This document shows positions 1 through 10,867 of a stretch of DNA of 64,000 bases, one piece after another; position 1 is the first letter of the stretch; every line of letters begins with the position of its first letter. The translations under genes and the position numbers were made by a program. This DNA is from Pirellulales bacterium. Its GTDB lineage: Bacteria > Planctomycetota > Planctomycetia > Pirellulales > JACPPG01. The DNA is taken from the NCBI GenBank assembly GCA_036490175.1, contig DASXEJ010000303.1:66511-130510 (forward strand), written 5' to 3'. Below the pieces are notes generated by a model that saw nothing but the letters and a program-made list of their open reading frames with translations, did not search any database and was not told the DNA's origin.

Positions 1-66
1 TAGTTCGCCTACTTTTGGGCTAGGGTTCGCTGCTTTCTCTCCTCTCGCGCAGCCCGCGTTTTAATC

Positions 67-1374
67 GTGAAACTGCGTAAATCGAAAATCTCCTGCCGTT
101 CGCAGCCCGGAATCGCCGGCCTATGGGCGCCACTGGGATTGGCGATCGCGCTATTGTTGTCTGGGTCTACTTCGGCACAGCAGTCGGATTGCGCCGTCGA
201 CTCCTCTTGTTACGAGGCCAGTCACCTTACCGGCGACTGGTGGGGAGCGCGGACAGGTCTGGCCGCGGGGGGCGTAACGCTGCAGGCAGACAGTACCAAC
301 TTTTTGTTCGGCAATACCACCGGTGGCGTACAGCGCGCCGCAGATTTTGGAGGCCACGGCGACTATGTGATGTTGATCGACGGTGAGAAGCTGGGAATCC
401 AGGACGGCCTGTCGTTGAAGATTCGCGCCGAGCATCGCTATGGCCAAACCATCGTCAGTGACGTGGGCTGTTTCATTTCCCCGACGCTGACCGCCGATCT
501 GCCTGTGTTCGGCAGCGACCAACTGTACCTTACCAATTTTCTGCTTACGCAAACCGTCGGAGATTCGCTAGCCGTCTACGCCGGCAAGATGGATACGCTC
601 GACGGCGACATGAACGCCTATGCTCACGGACGCGGTAAGACTCAGTTTTCGAACATGGCGTTTGTCTTCAATCCGATCGTCGGCGCGACGGTCCCCTATT
701 CGACGTTGGGGGCGGGGTTCGTCATTCTTCGCGAAAAGGTGCCGCTGCTGACCTTCAGCATCCTCAATTCGACTGACACGACTAACACCAGCGGTTTCAA
801 GCAGTTGTTCAACGACGGTGTCTTGTTGTCCGCGAGTCTGCGGTTGCCGACCCAACTGCTGGGCATGTCCGGGCACCACTTGCTCGGGGCCACCTGGAAT
901 AGCCAGAATTACACTTCGATCAGTGAGGCGTACATCGAGTATCCGAACGTCGCAATACCAACCACGCGCGGATCGTGGTCTCTGTTCTGGAATTTCGATC
1001 AGCCTTTGGTCACATTTTCGGACGACACTGCACGTGGTTGGGGAACGTTTGGCCGTGCCGGTATTGCAGACGACAATACCAGTCCGCTAGCGTGGTTCTT
1101 GAGCTTTGGAATCGGCGGCGATAGCCCGCTTGTGTCGCGGCCGGCCGATACCTTTGGCGTGGGGTGGTACTACGGCGGAACAAGCAACAAGATTGGACCC
1201 TTGATCACCGCGCAGTACGGACCGATCGGCAACGGCGAGGGCGTCGAGTGTTTTTACAACATTCAACTGACCGAGGCGATTCGCCTGACGCCCGACTTGC
1301 AGGTAATCGTCCCGGCACTAGAGGATATCGGTACGGCGCTAGTTATCGGCGTGCGGGCGCAGTTGATCTTTTGA
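67..1374 (+). CDS. OprB-like carbohydrate-selective porin
   Basis: Outer-membrane beta-barrel protein of 435 residues, probably a sugar porin. The GTG start is followed by a basic n-region and a hydrophobic stretch ending in SGSTSAQQ, a signal peptide with likely cleavage near residue 38. The mature N-terminus contains HLTGDWWGARTGLAAGGV, close to the LTGDWGG-R-L--GI opening typical of the OprB family (known family feature). The rest is rich in alternating beta-strand patterns and ends in the aromatic-terminated RAQLIF, as outer-membrane barrels usually do. It stands alone; the next gene is about 470 bases downstream. The substrate cannot be read from the sequence. Confidence 0.85.
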   Translation: MKLRKSKISCRSQPGIAGLWAPLGLAIALLLSGSTSAQQSDCAVDSSCYEASHLTGDWWGARTGLAAGGVTLQADSTNFLFGNTTGGVQRAADFGGHGDYVMLIDGEKLGIQDGLSLKIRAEHRYGQTIVSDVGCFISPTLTADLPVFGSDQLYLTNFLLTQTVGDSLAVYAGKMDTLDGDMNAYAHGRGKTQFSNMAFVFNPIVGATVPYSTLGAGFVILREKVPLLTFSILNSTDTTNTSGFKQLFNDGVLLSASLRLPTQLLGMSGHHLLGATWNSQNYTSISEAYIEYPNVAIPTTRGSWSLFWNFDQPLVTFSDDTARGWGTFGRAGIADDNTSPLAWFLSFGIGGDSPLVSRPADTFGVGWYYGGTSNKIGPLITAQYGPIGNGEGVECFYNIQLTEAIRLTPDLQVIVPALEDIGTALVIGVRAQLIF

Positions 1375-1841
1375 TCCGCGAAGCCGTGCGCCCGAAAAGA
1401 CAAAGGGCCCTGCGACCCCAAATGGAAATCCTTGGGCCGTCGAACTTCATTGGGCTCCGGTGGTACACGGTCTTGGCTCCGTGTGAGGGCGCAGATACCG
1501 CGGGTAGCTCTAAAAGCTGGCCGATGCACCGTTTAAGCCAACAAGCCCTAATCGCGCATCCGTCCAGACGTTCTTGCCGGAGACGTGGCAATTGTCAGCG
1601 ACATTTGTCCCGACTATGCTGCCTTGCACTGCCCGTGAACACCCGCCTCAACCGAACCTTGACCCAAAACCTCACGTAGTTGCCCATGAGGCAACTATGT
1701 GTGTGAGTGACCGTACCCTAGTTTTTGACACACCCCCAGAGGGGCCATGCCAGAAACGGCGCGCAGATCCCAATCCCGTTAGTTCGCGGATGTAAGCACC
1801 TGGCGAGCCACTATTTCCCCCGTTCTCGGAGTACATCTGAT
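1375..1841. other. Intergenic region without a convincing gene
   Basis: About 470 bases between the porin and the oxidoreductase. Open frames here lack ribosome-binding sites and family resemblance. The stretch just before 1842 holds a GGAG-like site (around 1827-1830) used by the next gene. I see no clear terminator or repeat. Confidence 0.5.
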
Positions 1842-3122
1842 ATGCCGCCGATCCCTCCTGTATCGCGTCGAGATTTTCTTGCTACCAGCGGCGCCGCCAC
1901 CGCGGCCGTTGCCTGGACGGCAAGTAGCTACGCGAAGATTATCGGCGCGAACGATCGCATTCGCACCGCCTTCATTGGTGCGGGCGGCATGGGAAGCGGG
2001 CATTTGGGCGCGATCAATCAGCTTAAAGAACCCGACAACGTCGAAGCCGTGGCGGTCGCCGATTGTTGGCTATCACGCGCGCAACAGGGGGCGTCTACCG
2101 TTGGCGCGCCGCACGCGATGCAGGACTATCGCAAGCTGCTGGATATCAAAGAAATCGACTACGTCACTATTGCCACGCCCGAGCATTGGCACAGCCGTAT
2201 GACAATCGATGCGCTGGATTCCGGTAAAGCGGTGTACTGCGAAAAGCCCATGACGCATTCCATTCCCGAGGCACAGGAGGTCGTCAAAAAGCAAAAGGCC
2301 ACGGGACTGCCCGTGCAAGTCGGCGTACAGGCCATGTCCGATGACAGCTATTCTTCGGCCGCCGCCGCGATCGAGCGCGGCGTACTGGGGCAGGTCGTGC
2401 AAGCGCAGATCGAATACGTGCGCCGCTATGACAAACAAGGCCCCTGGCGCGATCCCGATATTTCCGACAATACGCCGCAGCCGGTTGATCTCGATTGGAA
2501 CGCCTGGCTTGGCAAGGCGCCCAAGGCGAACTGGAACCCGCATCATTATTATGAGTGGCGTTGCTACTCTGCCTACTCGGGCGGAATCTGCACGGACCTG
2601 TTCATTCATCGCATCACGCGAATCATGAAGGCCTGCAAGCTCACCTATCCGCGCCGCGTAGTGGGCATGGGAGGCATATGGCAGTGGCCCGATGGTCGCG
2701 ACCTGCCCGACAACTTCGAGATGATCTGCGAATACCCCCGCGGCATGACAGTGTACGTGTTGGGCACGATGAGCAATCGAGTGCCGGTCGATCATCTCAT
2801 CCGAGGTTACCGCGCCACGATGTATTTCACGCCTACCGGCTGGGTCGTAAAGGACAAAGATGGCAAAGTGCTCGAGACGCACACTAAGACCGGCGGTGAA
2901 GACATCGTGCCGCACCACTCGAATTTGCATCGCAACCTGCGGACGGGCGAGCCTTTGAATTGTCCGGTCGAGTTGGGCTTGGCGGGCGTCGTAGCCGTTA
3001 ACATGGCCAACGAGTCGTGGCGCACGAGCCGTGTGATGGGCTGGGACACAGCTAACGAGCGGATGGTCCCGGCCGATACACTCGATTTGACTCACTCACC
3101 GGATCCCAAGGCGGCCGTATAG
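1842..3122 (+). CDS. Tat-exported Gfo/Idh/MocA family oxidoreductase
   Basis: NAD(P)-dependent sugar oxidoreductase of the Gfo/Idh/MocA family, 426 residues from the ATG at 1842. The frame is open further upstream, but this ATG follows a GGAG site and opens directly on a twin-arginine signal (SRRDFLATSGAATAA, residues 8-22). The Rossmann fold follows at 41-60 with IGAGGMGSGHLG, and the family EKP motif is at 134-136 (VYCEKPMTHS). The C-terminal half has the usual dehydrogenase-like domain. Such exported Gfo/Idh/MocA proteins are very common in planctomycetes, where they are thought to act on polysaccharide-derived sugars. The substrate is unknown and no operon partner is evident. Confidence 0.92.
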   Translation: MPPIPPVSRRDFLATSGAATAAVAWTASSYAKIIGANDRIRTAFIGAGGMGSGHLGAINQLKEPDNVEAVAVADCWLSRAQQGASTVGAPHAMQDYRKLLDIKEIDYVTIATPEHWHSRMTIDALDSGKAVYCEKPMTHSIPEAQEVVKKQKATGLPVQVGVQAMSDDSYSSAAAAIERGVLGQVVQAQIEYVRRYDKQGPWRDPDISDNTPQPVDLDWNAWLGKAPKANWNPHHYYEWRCYSAYSGGICTDLFIHRITRIMKACKLTYPRRVVGMGGIWQWPDGRDLPDNFEMICEYPRGMTVYVLGTMSNRVPVDHLIRGYRATMYFTPTGWVVKDKDGKVLETHTKTGGEDIVPHHSNLHRNLRTGEPLNCPVELGLAGVVAVNMANESWRTSRVMGWDTANERMVPADTLDLTHSPDPKAAV

Positions 3123-3156
3123 AAACGGTGCTGAGATGCAAATGTGCCTTGCACGC

Positions 3157-4959
3157 TCATGTGCAGAGCTTGACGATAACGCCGACCAGGATGATCACGC
3201 CGCCGAGTGCGGCCCCCACGGCAATCACAAACCAAGTCGACCCCATCCACTTCTCGAAGACGCCCCCTTTGCGTTTCTTGTTCGACCCGACCAGAGGCGC
3301 GCCGATGTCGAGCCCAGGCATATCTCCGGCCGGGCCTTTCAGCGTCTCACCAGCGAGCAAATCGTCCAAGGTATCGCCGGCCGTTGTCGGCCGAGAGCCG
3401 GGCATGACCTCGTCCAGGATCGACGTCGGCCTGGTTGCCGTGGTGATGGCATGGGCGCCCGACCGACTGCCGGCCGAGCTTGCCGGCTTGGCCGACGCGG
3501 CAATGGGCTGTGGTCCCGACTTGCGGGGGCCGGCGCCTGAATTGGGTTTCGTCTGACCTGGGGCTTGCCCGCCCTGGGGCTTGGCAGTTGAGTCGGGCTT
3601 CGTGGACGTGGCCGCAGGCATCGCCGGCGCGGCCACAATCTTGGGTGCCGAGCCTGGCTTGGCCGTCGTCGGCGTTGATGCGGTCAACTCGTCGTCCGGG
3701 CCGGCCGGCTTGTCGGCGCTGCTGGCGGCGATCGTCGCCGGAGCGGTGGCCGGGGTATTCTTTCGGTCGTCGTCCAAGGGGGCCAGCGTAAGGTCTTCTT
3801 CATCAATGATCTGTGCAGCAGTCTGACTCGTGGCGCGGCGGGCCATGTCTCCCAAGCGCGCCCACGATCCGCTGGTGCCAGGCGGCTTGAGCGGCGTGTC
3901 GGTAACGGAACCTGCGTGCCCACCGTGTACGCCCAGCCACCGCGACAGCGCCTCGACCACGTCATCGGCACTTTGATAACGGTGCTCGCGCTTCTTAGCC
4001 GTCATACGGTTGAAGATCGCGACCAAATCCTCTGGCACTTCCGGACGTTGTTTGCGAATGCTCTCGGGCTGTTGCGTCTGGTGCATCATCAAGCGCTGCG
4101 TGCAGGTGCCATCCGGAAACGGAGGATGGCCAACCAGCGCGAAGTAGAGCGTACACCCAAGACCGTAAATATCGGCCCGGGCGTCGACTGTGTGGCTATC
4201 GATGGCTTGCTCTGGGGCGAGATAGTCAACTGTCCCCAGCACCTTCTCGTCGTGGGCGATCGTGAGAGAAGCCTGATCGTCATCCGAGAACTGGGCCAGC
4301 CCCATATCTAGGATCTTGACGGTTCCCTTGCGATCCACGAGCAGATTGGCAGGCTTGACGTCGCGGTGGATCAAGTTCGTGCGGTGCGCATGCGCCAATC
4401 CCGATGCGGCCTGGCGGATATATTCCGCGGCCTGCGGCACGGACAGCGGCCCGTCGGCGGTGACCTGGACCTGCATGTCCCGACCGTCGACGTACTCCAT
4501 CACGAGGTAATGTGTCCCCTCGTGTTGATCGACATCGTAGGCCCGGACGATATTCGGGTCGTCGAGCGCTGCGGCGGCGCGGGCCTCGCGATAAAATCGC
4601 GCCAAGTAGGAAGTGTCTTTGACCTTGGAGTTGGGAAGCACTTTAATGGCCACGCGACGGCGCATGGCTACGTGTTCGGCCAGGTAAACACTGCTCATGC
4701 CTCCGGTGCCCAGGTGGCCGAGCAGTTTGTACTTGCCGAGAAAGAATCCCTTGTGGCGCCCTTCGAGGAGCTTTTCCGTTTGCCATTGCGTGAGCAAGCC
4801 CGTCTCAACGAGATGCGCGCAGACGGGATCGCAATCGGTGACGGGGCTTTCGGGCGCACGCCGATCCAGCTCGGCCAAGGCAGAGTCCAACTGACTCTGC
4901 TCTATCAGGCCGCTGCGCCTGAGGAGATCAAGAAATGTATCGAGCTTGATCGTACTCAT
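3157..4959 (-). CDS. Membrane-anchored Ser/Thr protein kinase
   Basis: Hanks-type protein kinase of 600 residues. Residues 1-75 form a helical N-terminal region. The kinase domain spans about 77-343: glycine loop [10 protein letters not shown] (81-90), ATP lysine K106, helix-C glutamate E125, catalytic [10 protein letters not shown] (D200), metal-binding DMG at 218-220 in place of DFG, and APE at 248-250. All catalytic residues are present, so it should be active. A long Pro/Ala/Lys/Thr-rich linker (about 345-570) leads to one transmembrane helix near 578-598 and a very short tail, so the kinase is cytoplasmic and tail-anchored. Its target is unknown. It is divergent from the export operon that follows. 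Confidence 0.93.
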   Translation of the reverse strand: MSTIKLDTFLDLLRRSGLIEQSQLDSALAELDRRAPESPVTDCDPVCAHLVETGLLTQWQTEKLLEGRHKGFFLGKYKLLGHLGTGGMSSVYLAEHVAMRRRVAIKVLPNSKVKDTSYLARFYREARAAAALDDPNIVRAYDVDQHEGTHYLVMEYVDGRDMQVQVTADGPLSVPQAAEYIRQAASGLAHAHRTNLIHRDVKPANLLVDRKGTVKILDMGLAQFSDDDQASLTIAHDEKVLGTVDYLAPEQAIDSHTVDARADIYGLGCTLYFALVGHPPFPDGTCTQRLMMHQTQQPESIRKQRPEVPEDLVAIFNRMTAKKREHRYQSADDVVEALSRWLGVHGGHAGSVTDTPLKPPGTSGSWARLGDMARRATSQTAAQIIDEEDLTLAPLDDDRKNTPATAPATIAASSADKPAGPDDELTASTPTTAKPGSAPKIVAAPAMPAATSTKPDSTAKPQGGQAPGQTKPNSGAGPRKSGPQPIAASAKPASSAGSRSGAHAITTATRPTSILDEVMPGSRPTTAGDTLDDLLAGETLKGPAGDMPGLDIGAPLVGSNKKRKGGVFEKWMGSTWFVIAVGAALGGVIILVGVIVKLCT

Positions 4960-5525
4960 GCTGAGTCAGTTGATCACCCTAACCGGACTCAACGACGCCC
5001 CAATAATGCCGCAACAAACGTGTTGCGCGCAACGTTCAACATGCATGTATCAAGAGCAGTTACAGCATTGCAAGGATGGTAGCGAATGGCGCCAAACCTA
5101 AATAGTCTCTCTTATATAAAATTCGGCATTGCACCAGGCGCCGCTACGACATTCCCCGGCACTTTATCTTACGCAATCTCCATGCCCACTCAAAGCAAAA
5201 ATCGGCCAACCGGCAGCTTGAATATGGGCCCTGCAATCGGCTGCAAGCTATTTCACGATAGCCATTTGCGCGCTAACGACTAGGACAAAGGGCGCCCAGT
5301 CGCCCGATCGGGACGTAGGGAGGCCACCTTGCGCAGCTGCGCGCCACCATTGTCTGATGATTCGCGCTAAGCGCGAAAGGGGGGACGATGACACCGGCGA
5401 GGGCCAACGAAACGGGGATTGGGGAAGCGCAAATCGGGCATCCGAGGACCCTTAGATCGTCCAATCTTTGCATAATTGCCGAGGCAACTGTTCTAGAAAT
5501 TCGTTAGCGCTATTATCATCGTTGC
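4960..5525. other. Divergent intergenic region between kinase and export operon
   Basis: About 570 bases that must hold promoters for both flanking transcripts. A perfect 12-base palindrome, GTTGCGCGCAAC, lies at 5022-5033, about 60 bases upstream of the kinase start, and is a possible operator. An AT-rich patch sits near 5092-5122. I see no gene: the small open frames have no family resemblance or good ribosome-binding site. Confidence 0.4.
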
Positions 5526-6848
5526 ATGGGGAGGCGCGGCCGCGAGGCCCTGCGCCAGCTGAAACACTTCTTGCATGGCTCTGTGCCACGTTGCTTGCCT
5601 GTGGCGACCGCACCCAAATTGCGCGAAGAATTGGCCGCCCTCCGGATCGACCGGTCGAGGGGGTCTCAGCCTTCGGGCGTAGGGCGCGGCTTGATTTTTG
5701 CCTTGGTGGTTCTGTTGCTTACCGGGGGTGGCGCCGCTGGCTACCTATTGCTTAAAGATCGGCTCGCTGGGGCCATCGTTGTCAAGGTCGATACCGTGCG
5801 CCTCGTCTCGCTCGGACAGATGAACACGGTGCTCACCGCTACGGGCTATATCGAGTCCCGCCAACAAGCGGCCGTGGGCGCCAAAGCGCCGGGGCGCGTG
5901 GCGCGCGTCTTAGTCGAAGAAGGGCACAAGGTTCGCGCTGGCGACTTGCTCGCCGAATTAGAGCATTCGGATCTCGACGCCATTTTGGCGTCGAAGCAGG
6001 CGCAAGTCGCCTATGCCGAGGCCGTCGCTGCGGAATCGAAGCGACAGGCGGCGCAGAAAGAACGTGACTTCGCCCGAGAGCAATCGGTCTTTGAAAAAAA
6101 GGCCGGCACACAGGCAGCTCTGGAAACGGCCGAGACGGATTATCACACTTCAGCGGCGCGGGCGGATGCGCTGGCAGCCAATGTCGCCGTAGCCAAAGCC
6201 CAGGTGCGGGAAGCCGAAGAAGCCGTCGCCAATTTGCGAGTCTTTGCGCCATTCGCCGGCACGGTGGTGACCAAAGATGCCGAAGTGGGGGAGACGATCA
6301 TGCCGGGTGGAATGGGGTTGGCGTCCGGCCGAGGCTCGGTGGCCACATTGGCGAATCTGGATCAACTCGAGGTCGATACCGACGTCAAGGAAGATTATCT
6401 CGGCCAATTAGAAAAAGGTCAGCCCGCTGAAGTTACGGTTGATGCGGTGCCGAGCCGCCATTATCAGGGGCGCCTGCGCGAGATTATTCCCATGGGCGAT
6501 CGCACGCGTGGCATCGTCAAAGTGAAAGTCGCGATCGTCGATCCCGACGAACATTTGTTTCCCGACTTGAGCGCGACCGTACATTTTCAACCCGCCAAGA
6601 GCGAACGCGCGACCGACGCCGATGCCAAGCGATTGTTCTTGCCGCTGGCTGCCGTCGTCACCAAAGACACGCGGCAATTCGTTTGGCGTCTGGAAAAAGA
6701 CCAAGTTGTGCAGGCCGGTGTGACCACCAGCGGCGAACCAAAGGACGGACTGATTCGTGTCGAGGGAAGCGTCAAGGGAGGAGACCGTGTGGTAATCGAC
6801 CCTCCTGCCGAACTAATAAACGGGGCGCGAGTGCGAATTCTGGAATAA
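5526..6848 (+). CDS. HlyD/MacA-type membrane fusion protein (periplasmic adaptor)
   Basis: Periplasmic adaptor of a tripartite export system, 440 residues from this start. A cytoplasmic N-terminus is followed by one membrane helix (about 55-76). Next come a lipoyl/barrel-sandwich half ([20 protein letters not shown]), an Ala/Lys/Glu-rich coiled-coil hairpin (about 155-225), the second lipoyl half ([12 protein letters not shown]) and beta-barrel and membrane-proximal domains. The start is uncertain: a GTG at 5601 in the same frame would give a 415-residue protein beginning [10 protein letters not shown], and neither start has a good ribosome-binding site. It is the first gene of an operon with the ATPase and two permeases downstream, as in MacAB-like systems. 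Cargo unknown. Confidence 0.9.
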   Translation: MGRRGREALRQLKHFLHGSVPRCLPVATAPKLREELAALRIDRSRGSQPSGVGRGLIFALVVLLLTGGGAAGYLLLKDRLAGAIVVKVDTVRLVSLGQMNTVLTATGYIESRQQAAVGAKAPGRVARVLVEEGHKVRAGDLLAELEHSDLDAILASKQAQVAYAEAVAAESKRQAAQKERDFAREQSVFEKKAGTQAALETAETDYHTSAARADALAANVAVAKAQVREAEEAVANLRVFAPFAGTVVTKDAEVGETIMPGGMGLASGRGSVATLANLDQLEVDTDVKEDYLGQLEKGQPAEVTVDAVPSRHYQGRLREIIPMGDRTRGIVKVKVAIVDPDEHLFPDLSATVHFQPAKSERATDADAKRLFLPLAAVVTKDTRQFVWRLEKDQVVQAGVTTSGEPKDGLIRVEGSVKGGDRVVIDPPAELINGARVRILE

Positions 6849-6906
6849 CGACCGCGGCGGTATGCGATTGCCATACCGTCGCTTTGCTTGCTCGAAAGGC
6901 CTCGCT

Positions 6907-7626
6907 ATGCCCACTGGCTCCGAACCAGGTCTTGTGCAACTACGTGGCGTGTCGAAGGAGTACATGCGCGACAAGATCCACGTGCCGGTCTTGTCGAATA
7001 CGAACCTCGACATTCCCAAGGGCGAGTTCGTCGCCGTGATGGGACCGTCGGGGTCAGGTAAGTCAACACTTTTGAACCTGGCTGCCGGGCTCGATCGACC
7101 GACGACCGGAAGCGTCACGGTGGCTGGCACCGAGTTGAATCTGCTCTCGGAGAGCAAGCTCACGCGTTGGCGCTCGCAGCACCTAGGGTTCATTTTCCAA
7201 CTTTATAACTTGATGCCTGTGCTGACGGCGTTTGAAAATGTCGAATTGCCCCTACTGTTGACGTCGTTATCGCGCCGACAGCGGGCCGAACATGTGCAAA
7301 CGGCATTGCGCATTGTCGGACTGGCAGAACGCGTGGACCATTACCCACGGCAGTTATCTGGTGGGCAGGAACAGCGCGTGGCGATCGCACGGGCGCTAGT
7401 AAACGATCCGATATTGCTGCTTGCGGACGAGCCCACCGGGAACCTCGACGCCGCCGCGGCGCAAGAGATTCTCGATCTGCTCCAGCAACTGAACGAAGAG
7501 TTCGAGAAGACGATCGTGATGGTCACGCACGATCCCCGGGCCGCGCGCAGGGCTCATCGCATGTTGCATTTGGAAAAAGGAACGTTTGTCGAGACCGAAC
7601 TCGACGCGCTCGAGGCCGCCGGATGA
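6907..7626 (+). CDS. ABC transporter ATPase, MacB/LolD-like
   Basis: ATPase subunit of the export system, 239 residues. I chose the ATG at 6907 because a GAAAGG site precedes it and it gives the usual LolD/MacB length; an in-frame ATG at 6862 would add 15 residues. Walker A is GPSGSGKST (46-54), the signature is LSGGQ (149-153), and Walker B is ILLLADE with catalytic E174. The D-loop region TGNLD is intact. The stop codon overlaps the next start as ATGA, so translation with the first permease is probably coupled. Confidence 0.94.
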   Translation: MPTGSEPGLVQLRGVSKEYMRDKIHVPVLSNTNLDIPKGEFVAVMGPSGSGKSTLLNLAAGLDRPTTGSVTVAGTELNLLSESKLTRWRSQHLGFIFQLYNLMPVLTAFENVELPLLLTSLSRRQRAEHVQTALRIVGLAERVDHYPRQLSGGQEQRVAIARALVNDPILLLADEPTGNLDAAAAQEILDLLQQLNEEFEKTIVMVTHDPRAARRAHRMLHLEKGTFVETELDALEAAG

Positions 7627-8786
7627 AATTCCTGCCCTATATTCTCCGCAACGTGATGCGCAACAAACTGCGCAGCATCTTTACCGGCGTGTCAATCGCG
7701 GTGAGTTTGTTCCTGGTTACGGTCATGTTCGCCTACGTCAACATGCAGGACGAGATGGCGATCGAGTCACTAAAATACGCCCGCATCGTGACCACGGCCA
7801 GGCAAGGATTGACGTTTCCTGTGCCCATCGCGCACGTCGACAAGGTACGTGCAATGGAGGGGGTCAAGACCGTGGTGCCGTTGGCCTGGTTCGGCGGCAA
7901 ATACAAGGACGATAAAATCCCCTTCGCGCAATTTGCCACCGATCCGGCGAAAGTCTTCGATGTATTTTCCGAGTTCACGATCCCGCCCGAACAATTGAGT
8001 GCCTGGCAAAAGGATCGGACCGGATGTGTCATCGGCGAAAAGATCGCCCGCAAGCGTGGCTGGAAGGTGGGGGACAAGATCGTGCTCAAGGGGGACATCT
8101 ACCCGGTGAATCTCGAGCTTACGGTCGACGGTATCTACGATGGGCCATCGACTTCGGACAAAGAGATGCTCTGGTATCACTACACGTATCTCGACGAGCT
8201 GCTCAAGCAAGCCCGCTCGCAAATGGCGGGCAACGCCGGCACGATGTTCGTCAAGGCGGAACGCACGGAAATGCTCCCTGACTTAATGCGCCGCATTGAT
8301 GCACGGTTCGCCAACTCGGAAAGCCCAGTGAGGGCCATGACGGAACAAGCCTTCCGACAGATGTTCACCGAGATGCTGGGGAACATTCGGGCGTTTATTC
8401 GCAATATCGCGATCATCGTCGTGGCGGCATTGATATGCGTAACGGGCAATGCGATGGCCATGTCGCTGCGCGAGCGCACGCGTGAGGTGGCCGTGCTCAA
8501 AGCGATCGGCTTCTCGCGCCTGATTGTACTGACGCTGGTGTTGGTTGAAGCGGTCGTCATCGCGGTTGGCGGCGGCATAGTAGGAGTATTGGCCGCCCGA
8601 GGACTATTCTCTTTCAGCGATCTCACGCTCAGCGGTATTCCCGGATTCAGCACGTTCTATGTCCCTTGGTCGACCGTGTTGTTCGGCCTGGCGTTGGCAG
8701 CCGCAATTGGCCTGGCAAGCGGCCTGATTCCAGCATGGCGCGCCGCGCAAGTTTCAGTTGTCGATGGTCTGCGGAAGGTGGTTTAA
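7623..8786 (+). CDS. ABC transporter permease, FtsX/MacB-type (first)
   Basis: Inner-membrane permease of 387 residues. One N-terminal transmembrane helix (about 16-36) is followed by a large periplasmic domain (about 40-260) and three C-terminal helices ending in the FtsX-like core. The conserved cytoplasmic loop [18 protein letters not shown], where the ATPase is thought to couple, lies just after the second helix. Its start overlaps the ATPase stop. Together with the next gene it can form a heterodimeric permease, unlike MacB where ATPase and permease are fused. Confidence 0.92.
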   Translation: MKFLPYILRNVMRNKLRSIFTGVSIAVSLFLVTVMFAYVNMQDEMAIESLKYARIVTTARQGLTFPVPIAHVDKVRAMEGVKTVVPLAWFGGKYKDDKIPFAQFATDPAKVFDVFSEFTIPPEQLSAWQKDRTGCVIGEKIARKRGWKVGDKIVLKGDIYPVNLELTVDGIYDGPSTSDKEMLWYHYTYLDELLKQARSQMAGNAGTMFVKAERTEMLPDLMRRIDARFANSESPVRAMTEQAFRQMFTEMLGNIRAFIRNIAIIVVAALICVTGNAMAMSLRERTREVAVLKAIGFSRLIVLTLVLVEAVVIAVGGGIVGVLAARGLFSFSDLTLSGIPGFSTFYVPWSTVLFGLALAAAIGLASGLIPAWRAAQVSVVDGLRKVV

Positions 8787-8789
8787 GCA

Positions 8790-9953
8790 TTGATTCCCGT
8801 TAAATACAACATCCGTAGCCTGCGCACTCGATGGGTCAGCTCGCTGATGACCATCCTCGGCACCGCGCTCGTGGTGTGGGCAGTCGTGCTAACCTTCGGC
8901 CTGGCCGACGGGTTGGACCACACGCTGGCGGTGTCGGGCGAGCCGTTGGATCTGATCATTATGCGCAAGGGGGCCACGGCCGAGACCAACAGCATTGTTA
9001 ACGAGGCGGCCGCACGCGAGATGGCGGCACTGCCAGGCATCGCCTCGGATGCGGTCGGCGAAATGCTCTGCTCGCCTGAGCTGGTGGTGGTCGTCAATAC
9101 CCCCCGCCGCGGCGATACCGGTAGCGGCAATATGATCCTCCGCGGAGTAACGCCCGCCGCGCAGCAAGTGCGCACAGGGTTTCAAATCGTCGAAGGGCGC
9201 GAGAACAGGCCGGGCCTACGAGAAGCTATCACAAGCAAGCAGATGGCGCGCCGCTTCGAAGGAGCGGGTTTGAACGAAGAACTTGACGTGTTCGGCAACA
9301 ATTTCACCATTGTGGGGCTATTCGAGGCGGGGCACAGCGCCACCGAGTCGGAAGTTTGGACCGATTTGGAAGTGTTGGCGCAAACGACCAGGCGGGTGGG
9401 CATCCGCTCGTCGATCCAGATTCGCGCCAACAGTGCCGACGATGCACAGTCGCTTTCCGATCGCATTGCCAGCGACGAGCAATTTGGCTTGGCGGCACTT
9501 AGCGAACCTGAATATTACGCCGAACAGGCCAAATCGAGCCGCGCCATTAAGGTGGTCGGAGTTTTCATAGCGGTTGTCTTGTCGGTCGGCGCGGTGTTCG
9601 CCGTGGCCAACACGATGTATGGCGCCGTCGCGTCGCGCGCCCGGGAAATCGGCACTTTGCGGGCCCTGGGATTTGGCCGCCGCACGATTCTGGTGTCATT
9701 CATGCTCGAGTCTCTTGCACTGTGCCTGGCCGGCGGCGCCCTGGGCTGCCTGGCTGCGCTACCGTTGAACGGCATGTCGACGGGCACTGCCAATTGGGTC
9801 ACCTTCAGCGAGTTGGCCTTCACCTTCCGTTTCGGCCCCTGGGTGCAAGTTCTAGCCCTTCTGCTCGTCGCTGTGGTAGGAACCATGGGTGGGCTTTTTC
9901 CCGCGCTCCGTGCCACCCGCATGAAGATCGTTGATGCGCTACGCGAGATCTAA
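8790..9953 (+). CDS. ABC transporter permease, FtsX/MacB-type (second)
   Basis: Second permease of the same system, also 387 residues, starting at a TTG three bases after the previous stop. It has the same plan: an N-terminal helix (RWVSSLMTILGTALVVWAVV), a periplasmic domain and three C-terminal helices, with the coupling loop SRAREIGTLRALGFGRR. The two permeases have equal length and topology but clearly different sequences, which points to an old duplication and an obligate heterodimer. The gene ends the operon. Confidence 0.9.
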   Translation: MIPVKYNIRSLRTRWVSSLMTILGTALVVWAVVLTFGLADGLDHTLAVSGEPLDLIIMRKGATAETNSIVNEAAAREMAALPGIASDAVGEMLCSPELVVVVNTPRRGDTGSGNMILRGVTPAAQQVRTGFQIVEGRENRPGLREAITSKQMARRFEGAGLNEELDVFGNNFTIVGLFEAGHSATESEVWTDLEVLAQTTRRVGIRSSIQIRANSADDAQSLSDRIASDEQFGLAALSEPEYYAEQAKSSRAIKVVGVFIAVVLSVGAVFAVANTMYGAVASRAREIGTLRALGFGRRTILVSFMLESLALCLAGGALGCLAALPLNGMSTGTANWVTFSELAFTFRFGPWVQVLALLLVAVVGTMGGLFPALRATRMKIVDALREI

Positions 9954-10040
9954 AGCCCCCGGCTCGACACTTGCAAACCGGCACAGAAAACAATCCCATT
10001 CCGCGATCTATACTTTCCCGGGGTAGCTGGGAGAGAAGCC

Positions 10041-10817
10041 ATGGTCCGATCTTTGCGCGAAATCTTGATCGTGCCGACCGTGTTGCTTTCGATGTCAGCG
10101 GTCGCATTTAGCGCCGCCGCGGCGCCAGCATCTCGCGCCTTCTCGGTAAACGGCGTAAAAATCCACTACCTTGTCGAAGGACAAGGAGAGCCGGTCGTTC
10201 TGATTCATGGATTGCACTCGAGCGCCCTGATGAACTGGGGCCCAAACGGGATCATGTCCGAGCTGGCCAAAGATCATCAGGTGATCGCTCTTGATTTGCC
10301 GGGCCATGGCCAGTCGGACAAACCGAACGACGAGAAGGCTTATGGACTGCAACTCGTCGCTGATGTCGTCGCACTGCTCGATGAATTGAAGATCAAAAAA
10401 GCTCACATCGTGGGCTACTCGCTAGGGGGCATGATCGCCATCAAGTTTCTTGTCATGCATCCAGACCGGGCAATTTCGGGCACGATAGGCGGCATGGGCT
10501 GGCTGCGCGCTGGTAGCCGCCTGGAACGAAGTTGGGGTCAATTGCCGGCTCGTGAGAGGAGCCGTACACCGACGGTGTGCGTTCATTCGATGGGCGCGTT
10601 GTCGATCACTCAGCAGGAACTCGAGGACATTCACGTGCCGGTCGAAATCGTGATCGGCCAGCGCGACCCGGTGAAACGCATGTATGTATCTCCGCTACAG
10701 CAAGTCCGCCCGGACTGGCCGATCGTTGAAATCGAAGGTGCGGGGCATATCACCTGCGTCACGCGCCCCCAATTCGGCCAAGCAGTCGCCCAATTCGTCA
10801 GGAAACAAACGAAGTAG
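10041..10817 (+). CDS. Exported alpha/beta-fold hydrolase
   Basis: Alpha/beta hydrolase of 258 residues with an N-terminal signal peptide ending near AFSAAAAPA (residue 30). The family landmarks are in order: the oxyanion-loop motif HGLHSS at 56-61, the nucleophile elbow GYSLGG with S127, the acid GQRDP with D209, and the catalytic histidine in GAGH (H236). The full triad suggests an active esterase or related hydrolase acting outside the cytoplasm. A GGGAGAG ribosome-binding site precedes the ATG. It has its own transcript, separated from the export operon by about 90 bases. Substrate not inferable. Confidence 0.88.
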   Translation: MVRSLREILIVPTVLLSMSAVAFSAAAAPASRAFSVNGVKIHYLVEGQGEPVVLIHGLHSSALMNWGPNGIMSELAKDHQVIALDLPGHGQSDKPNDEKAYGLQLVADVVALLDELKIKKAHIVGYSLGGMIAIKFLVMHPDRAISGTIGGMGWLRAGSRLERSWGQLPARERSRTPTVCVHSMGALSITQQELEDIHVPVEIVIGQRDPVKRMYVSPLQQVRPDWPIVEIEGAGHITCVTRPQFGQAVAQFVRKQTK

Positions 10818-10867
10818 TAGCCGACAATCACTCGATCGGGCGGTCTTTCGACGTGCTTGATGCGACG

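Noticed and set aside
2073-3095. 340-residue minus-strand frame in the oxidoreductase gene
   Set aside because: The plus-strand product has Tat, Rossmann and EKP motifs; the minus frame has none.
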